Of a stretch of DNA of 9,941 bases, positions 6,657 to 9,941 are shown piece after piece. The position numbers were made by a program, and so were the translations under genes. The stretch comes from Actinomycetota bacterium (GTDB lineage Bacteria; Actinomycetota; Actinomycetes; Actinomycetales; Microbacteriaceae): assembly GCA_016870695.1 (NCBI GenBank), contig VGAV01000061.1, positions 1-9,941 of the forward strand, read 5' to 3'. Below the pieces are notes generated by a model, which ran no database searches, was not told the origin of the DNA, and was given only the letters and a program-made list of their open reading frames with translations. How positions within the stretch are numbered: the first letter of the stretch is position 1; each line of letters starts with the position of its first letter.

Positions 6657-7150
6657 TGAGACCACGAGCTCTCGCAGCGGTGCAGCTGACGCTGATCTTC
6701 ACCACTGTCGTTGGATGCGGATCAAGATCAAACGGGACGAAAATCTCGCACTGGTCGATGCGAAACGTTATCTCTAAATCAGGTGAGCCCCACATCGTGA
6801 GCGCCTTGCCTGAAGGCCTTTTCGCAGACATCGATCAGATGGAGAAGGGATCCTTCCTGCAGTGTTCCCCGGACGGTGCGCAGGAGTGGTCGGGTCATCT
6901 GACAGCGACCATTCACAGCGACCCGCTCCCAGGGGCCGTGATGGATGCTTTAGCCGACTACTTCTCCGCCAAGGAGGGATACGCCATCCGCCGTCGCACG
7001 CATGAGGGTGAGTCCCTCCTCGATATCGCGACCGCTTCCGGTTTCCTCTTGGTCCTCCGCTACTGCGACGACCGCGACGAACTGTCCGTCGACTCGTTCT
7101 CCGCGTGCCTGCGGATGCCCGATGACACCTGGCCGGGAAGTCCATGTTGA
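6656..7150 (+). CDS. Lipoprotein 2, divergent member of the family
   Basis: A 164-residue lipoprotein with start MRPR, hydrophobic core and lipobox VVGC (C21). It is the most divergent of the four: the NEDLTVAEAK-type block is missing, and FLSCGxGGHSW is replaced by FLQCSPDGAQEWSG. It has two additional cysteines, in LRYCDD and at the very last residue (GSPC). Its C-terminal 25 residues and the 11 bases after its stop nevertheless match lipoprotein 4 at about nine in ten bases, suggesting gene conversion or a shared duplication edge. The start overlaps the TAA of the hydrolase-tail remnant, and purine-rich GGAAGG (6640-6645) gives a ribosome site about 10 bases away. An inferred role is immunity to a different, now lost, hydrolase variant. 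Confidence 0.72.
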   Translation: MRPRALAAVQLTLIFTTVVGCGSRSNGTKISHWSMRNVISKSGEPHIVSALPEGLFADIDQMEKGSFLQCSPDGAQEWSGHLTATIHSDPLPGAVMDALADYFSAKEGYAIRRRTHEGESLLDIATASGFLLVLRYCDDRDELSVDSFSACLRMPDDTWPGSPC

Positions 7151-7161
7151 CCGCGGGGCGG
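7092..7161 (+). repeat. Direct repeat copy 1 (copy 2 at 8501-8570)
   Basis: Seventy bases covering the last 19 codons of lipoprotein 2, its stop and 11 bases beyond match 8501-8570 at the end of lipoprotein 4 without gaps; I count eight mismatches. The first 22 bases and the last 11 (CCGCGGGGCGG) plus the stop are identical. The repeat ends where copy 1 runs into hydrolase-derived sequence and copy 2 into the gcvT promoter region. Confidence 0.85.
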
Positions 7162-7491
7162 TTACAGGGAAAGCGGCCGGCGAAATTCCCCGTCTGGACG
7201 CTTCGGGCGTGTTCGAGCGCGACCCGGCGCAGGTCGAACCTGACGCAGCCGCCACCGTGCACGACGCACGGCGCACCGCGCTCGAACGGCTCCGCCCGGA
7301 GCTCGTCCTTCGACTCGCATGTCTTCGAACTGCCTGGTGACTTCGAGGTCTCATTCCAAGACCCCACGGTGCCTGACCCGACATTCGTGCCCCTCACGAC
7401 CCATCCGCTTCGCAATCACAACCTGATCGCGAGCGATAGCGATGAGAACCTCGTCGCGCTCAATGAGATTTGGGGGGTAATCAGGAAATGA
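7162..7491 (+). pseudogene. Decayed second hydrolase copy (internal deletion and frameshift)
   Basis: Two blocks match the intact hydrolase. Block A (7173-7304) encodes about 44 residues aligned to hydrolase 278-321, with 26 identities by my count (shared FERD, PDAA, RLR). Block B (7302-7491) matches residues 524-585, near-identical until the last 18 or so residues, which differ (DSDENLVALNEIWGVIRK). The stretch between, equivalent to 5304-5908 of the intact gene, is missing; 605 bases is not a multiple of three, and the blocks lie in different frames. The lost part includes the GHSWG nucleophile. No hydrolase N-terminus is present: the 11 or so bases before block A follow lipoprotein 2 directly. 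The 3' end still overlaps the lipoprotein 3 start by ATGA. An open frame from ATG 7144 covers block B, so a short non-catalytic peptide could be made, but I see no ribosome site arguing for it. Confidence 0.85.
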
Positions 7492-7985
7492 GGCGAGTAT
7501 CAACTTCCCTTGTCGTGACGATTGTGGCCATGACGTTCATACTTTCAGGGTGCCTGAAGGAGCAATCTGCGGTGGACAACGACCTCACGGTTGACGAGGC
7601 GAAACAATCGACCCAATCGGTCGAGATCCTTATTGCCGACGCCATCCCGCTGCAGTTTGTCGATAGTGTCGCGCAGAAACCGAAGGGGCTGTTCCTGTCC
7701 TGCGGTCAAGGCGGTCATTCCTGGACGGGTTCCCTTCGCGTCGAAATCATTGGCAACCCGCAAGCTGAGGAGGTGTTGGGTCCGGTTGTCGCCGAGTTCG
7801 CTGGCCGAGACGACTTCTCCACGTCGATGCGTCAGGCGCAAGGGGACGCCATCGTAGACGTCCGAAGTGGAGAGGGGGGTCTTTGGATCGTGCGTTACCT
7901 GCGCGAAGATGGTCTCGTCGTCATTCACTCCGGTTCGCCCTGCTTCCACCTCCCCGACGACATTTGGCCCGGCGACCACTATTGA
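7488..7985 (+). CDS. Lipoprotein 3, putative immunity paralogue
   Basis: A 165-residue lipoprotein closest to lipoprotein 1: MRR start, hydrophobic stretch, lipobox LSGC (C22), then DNDLTVDEAK, FLSCGQGGHSWTG, LWIVRY and the C-terminal LPDDIWPGDHY. Both family cysteines are present (FLSC; SPCFHLP). I chose ATG 7488, which overlaps the stop of the decayed hydrolase copy (ATGA) and puts the basic residues at the very start. An upstream in-frame TTG at 7470 would add six residues. A G-run at 7472-7477 lies 10 bases before the ATG. The gene is intact although its hydrolase partner is broken, the pattern expected if the lipoprotein is kept for protection. It lies 67 bases before lipoprotein 4. Confidence 0.75.
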   Translation: MRRVSTSLVVTIVAMTFILSGCLKEQSAVDNDLTVDEAKQSTQSVEILIADAIPLQFVDSVAQKPKGLFLSCGQGGHSWTGSLRVEIIGNPQAEEVLGPVVAEFAGRDDFSTSMRQAQGDAIVDVRSGEGGLWIVRYLREDGLVVIHSGSPCFHLPDDIWPGDHY

Positions 7986-8016
7986 CCCGTTCTTCGCTTG
8001 AGTTGCAGGCATCGAC

Positions 8017-8049
8017 GGGCCCCCGCGTGGCTTCCGACAGCGGGGGCTC
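8017..8049 (+). terminator. Strong GC hairpin between lipoproteins 3 and 4
   Basis: GGGCCCCCGC (8017-8026) pairs with GCGGGGGCTC (8040-8049) over ten positions (one G-T), with a 13-base loop. No T-tract follows, so it is at best an imperfect intrinsic terminator. The right arm contains the only G-rich ribosome-site candidate of lipoprotein 4 and ends three bases before its TTG start, so it could also hold translation down. Confidence 0.5.
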
Positions 8050-8052
8050 GTA

Positions 8053-8559
8053 TTGAAACACGAAATCCCGGCTCGCTTCTCGGCCTTGGCGACAACTGTC
8101 CTGGCGGCGACGATTCTGTCAGCCTGTGCACCGGGTGGGGATCGCGTGAACGAGGATCTGGATGTCGCAGAGGCGAAGAGCGCGACGCAGGCCGTCGAGA
8201 ATCAGATTGTCGACGCCGTACCCGCGCAGTTCGTCTTCTCTCGTCACCAGATCGAGGCGGGCTCTTTCCTGAGCTGTGGTGACGGTGGCCACTCGTGGTC
8301 CGGGTTCGCTGCGGCGGAGATTGCCAATGACCCAGACCCCGGCGATGTTCTCGACCCCATTGGCGCTGTTTTCGCTGAGCAATCGGGTTTCGCGACGGCA
8401 TCCCGTGAGGATCAAGGCGACCAACTTCTCGACGTGCGAAGCGACGATGGCACGCTGTGGATCGTCCGCTACGACCGCGCCCGAGCAGAGCTCTCGGTCA
8501 ACTCGTTCTCCGCGTGCCTGCGCCTGCCCGACGACATCTGGCCGGGGAGCCCGTATTGA
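8053..8559 (+). CDS. Lipoprotein 4, putative immunity paralogue with TTG start
   Basis: A 168-residue lipoprotein: start region with K2, H3 and R8, hydrophobic stretch, lipobox LSAC (C25). The mature part has VNEDLDVAEAKSATQ, FLSCGDGGHSWSG, LWIVRY and the C-terminal SACLRLPDDIWPGSPY, so it is a clear paralogue of lipoproteins 1 and 3. The start must be TTG 8053: it alone gives a proper signal peptide, and no in-frame ATG or GTG precedes the hydrophobic core. Unlike the other three, no hydrolase tail precedes it; a hairpin (8017-8049) lies there instead. Its last 59 coding bases and 11 bases beyond match lipoprotein 2. It is the last gene of the cluster before the gcvT leader. Confidence 0.75.
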   Translation: MKHEIPARFSALATTVLAATILSACAPGGDRVNEDLDVAEAKSATQAVENQIVDAVPAQFVFSRHQIEAGSFLSCGDGGHSWSGFAAAEIANDPDPGDVLDPIGAVFAEQSGFATASREDQGDQLLDVRSDDGTLWIVRYDRARAELSVNSFSACLRLPDDIWPGSPY

Positions 8560-8572
8560 CCGCGGGGCGGGG

Positions 8573-8601
8573 CTGTGAGCAGCGGCGACAGCCAGTAGGC
8601 T
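8573..8601 (+). promoter_or_regulatory. Candidate promoter for the gcvT transcript
   Basis: TAGGCT (8596-8601) is a good actinobacterial -10 about 35 bases before the riboswitch begins. The -35 is weak (CTGTGA, 8573-8578, 17-base spacer). GGCTGT (8571-8576) and ACAGCC (8588-8593) form an inverted repeat inside it, of unknown meaning. Confidence 0.45.
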
Positions 8602-8635
8602 GAGCCCCACAAGTCCACACGGCCCCATGATCGAT

Positions 8636-8822
8636 GCGGGAGAGCTCCGGCGAACGCAGCCGGGCACCGAAGGAGCAAGCCTCCCCGCCAATCTCTCAGG
8701 TACGCGTACCGCGTCGATCGGGCCACTCTGGAAAGAGACCCGGATGCACCTTCCCGGGTCCGCCGACGGTGAAAGCCGCGCGTTCCGCGCGGTGAAACTC
8801 TCAGGCCCATGACAGAGGGGGA
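8636..8822 (+). ncRNA. Tandem glycine riboswitch
   Basis: Two consecutive glycine aptamers precede gcvT. Aptamer 1 (about 8636-8702) has the GGGAGAG / CTCTCAGG closing pair and the conserved ACCGAAGGAGCAAGCC core. Aptamer 2 (about 8724-8822) has CTCTGGAAAGAGACC, GCCGACGGTGAAAGCC, GTGAAACTCTCAGG and the closing GACAGAGGGGG. The two are joined by a linker of about 22 bases. In known cases glycine binding switches on the glycine cleavage genes downstream; the gcvT that follows here fits that. Exact ends are by eye. Confidence 0.93.
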
Positions 8823-8830
8823 GTTCACTC

Positions 8831-8848
8831 AGACGCCGCCCGGCGTCT
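8831..8848 (+). promoter_or_regulatory. Hairpin in the riboswitch expression platform
   Basis: AGACGCC (8831-8837) and GGCGTCT (8842-8848) pair perfectly with a 4-base loop, between aptamer 2 and the gcvT start. No T-run follows, so control through translation or Rho seems likelier than intrinsic termination; this is inference. Confidence 0.5.
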
Positions 8849-8874
8849 GACCGTCATCGCGAACGGCAGAACTC

Positions 8875-9941
8875 ATGACCGACACCCCCGCTCCACCGCG
8901 CACCTCGCCGCTGCACGACCGGCACGAGGCCCTCGGCGCCTCGTTCACGGACTTCGGCGGCTGGAACATGCCCGTGCGCTACACCTCCGACCTCGCCGAG
9001 CATCACGCCGTGCGCCGCGCCGCGGGCCTGTTCGATATCTCCCATATGGCCGAGCTGCTCGTCCACGGCGAGGCCGCACCCGGCTTCCTCGACTACGTGC
9101 TCGCCGGCCGCATCTCCACGATGAAGGTCGGGAAGGCGAAGTACTCGCTCGTCCTCGCGGACAGCGGCGGCATCGTGGACGACGTCATCGTCTACCGCAC
9201 CGGCCCCGAGAACTTCCTCGTCATCGCCAACGCCGGCAACCGGGATGCCGTCAACGCGGCGTTCGACCGCGCCGCGCAGACCTGGCCGACCGCCCGCGCC
9301 TTCCTGGCGGAGCGCGAGGACGGACACGACTTCGCCCTCGTCTCGGGCGCGGACCTGCCCGTCGTCGAGGACGTCACCGACCAGTACGCGCTCATCGCCC
9401 TGCAGGGACCGGAGGGGCGCGGCATCCTGAGCTCCACCCCGGGGGTCGAGATCACCGGGACCGCTCTCGACGACCTGGGCTACTACGCCTGGACCGACGG
9501 GACCTTCGACGGTGCTCCGCTCTTCGTCGCGCGGACCGGGTATACGGGGGAGGACGGTTACGAGCTGCTCATCCCGACCGCCCGCGCGGGCGAGCTGTGG
9601 GATGCCGTGCTCGCCGCCGGCGGCGACCGGGGTCTCGTCCCGTGCGGGCTCGCCGCGCGCGACACCCTGCGCCTCGAGGCCGGGATGCCGCTGTACGGTC
9701 ACGAGCTCTCCCGTGACATCACGCCCGCGCAGGCCGGACTCGGCCGCGTCGCCGCATCGGACAAGCCGGCCTTCGTCGGAAAAGACGGTCTGTCGTCCGG
9801 TCCCGTGGACGCTCCCGTCCTCGTCGGGCTCGTCTCGGAGGGACGCCGCGCCGGTCGCGCCGGCTACACCGTCCTCCAGGGCGACGCCGCCGTCGGCGAG
9901 ATCACCAGTGGAGCACTCAGCCCCACCCTCGGACACCCCGT
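8875..9941 (+). CDS. gcvT: Aminomethyltransferase (glycine cleavage T protein), 3' end cut off
   Basis: T protein of the glycine cleavage system: moves the aminomethyl carbon from lipoylated H protein to tetrahydrofolate, releasing ammonia. The frame is open from ATG 8875 to the window end (355 residues of an expected 365-375). Family motifs in order: DFGGWNMPVRY (26-36), GLFDISHMAE (51-60), GGIVDDVIVY (98-107, containing the catalytic aspartate), NAGN (119-122), ALQGP (175-179), ARTGYTGEDGYEL (219-231), CGLAARDTLRLEAGMPLYGHEL (about 257-278) and ITSGALSPTLG (343-353). No clear ribosome site is visible just before the start (GGCAGA at 8865-8870 is weak), compatible with a structured, riboswitch-controlled leader. 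gcvH and gcvP usually follow but lie outside the window. Confidence 0.95.
   Translation, partial: MTDTPAPPRTSPLHDRHEALGASFTDFGGWNMPVRYTSDLAEHHAVRRAAGLFDISHMAELLVHGEAAPGFLDYVLAGRISTMKVGKAKYSLVLADSGGIVDDVIVYRTGPENFLVIANAGNRDAVNAAFDRAAQTWPTARAFLAEREDGHDFALVSGADLPVVEDVTDQYALIALQGPEGRGILSSTPGVEITGTALDDLGYYAWTDGTFDGAPLFVARTGYTGEDGYELLIPTARAGELWDAVLAAGGDRGLVPCGLAARDTLRLEAGMPLYGHELSRDITPAQAGLGRVAASDKPAFVGKDGLSSGPVDAPVLVGLVSEGRRAGRAGYTVLQGDAAVGEITSGALSPTLGHP

Noticed and set aside
7144..7491. 115-residue open frame as a real gene
   Set aside because: Its first half is out of frame relative to hydrolase block A and has no protein likeness; only the part after about 7305 is hydrolase-derived, so it is treated as a pseudogene. 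Translation is not excluded.
8854..9936. 360-residue minus-strand open frame opposite gcvT
   Set aside because: Shadow of gcvT; the plus frame has all T-protein motifs.
1..9941. CRISPR arrays, tRNA or rRNA genes, insertion sequences, integrase or att sites
   Set aside because: No regularly spaced repeats, cloverleaf-like sequence, transposase or integrase motifs were seen by eye; the duplications in 5900-8570 look like local tandem events.

Overview
The window is about 70% GC. It carries long-form NadA, an NrtR-type regulator, a MarP-like protease and likely leaderless or GTG/TTG starts, which together point to a high-GC actinobacterium. The overall style suggests Microbacteriaceae (Microbacterium or a relative), but that placement is an inference from gene style, not a database match.

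Left flank (1-2702, minus strand): an NAD de novo synthesis operon reading right to left, with an NrtR-family Nudix regulator, nadA (quinolinate synthase) and nadB (L-aspartate oxidase, cut by the window edge). nadA and nadB overlap by ATGA. The regulator's Nudix box has lost two glutamates, and a 23-bp dyad lies over its promoter. Divergent from this operon is a MarP-like membrane serine protease (2770-3945): a CvpA-type membrane part and a periplasmic chymotrypsin-like domain with an intact triad and the two MarP-position cysteines.

Centre (4003-8570): the unusual part. A small helical protein with an FxxxD motif overlaps a 585-residue protein that combines a WxG helical-hairpin N-terminus with an Abhydrolase_8/DUF1023-type hydrolase (GHSWG nucleophile elbow). 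Four related small lipoproteins follow. Between them lie decayed remains of two further hydrolase copies: a 64-bp 3' tail before lipoprotein 2, and a 320-bp internally deleted, frameshifted copy before lipoprotein 3. In three cases the last codons of a hydrolase copy overlap the start of a lipoprotein. The cluster therefore looks like repeated [hydrolase + lipoprotein] cassettes from which most hydrolases were deleted and the lipoproteins kept. My reading is a type VII-secreted lipase-like effector with lipoprotein immunity proteins; the effector role is inference, while the duplication history is visible in the sequence.

Right flank (8571-9941): a promoter, a tandem glycine riboswitch and gcvT (aminomethyltransferase of the glycine cleavage system), nearly complete when the window ends. 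The cassette cluster thus sits between two housekeeping loci, marP and gcvT, and its lipoprotein part has visibly lower GC than the flanks.
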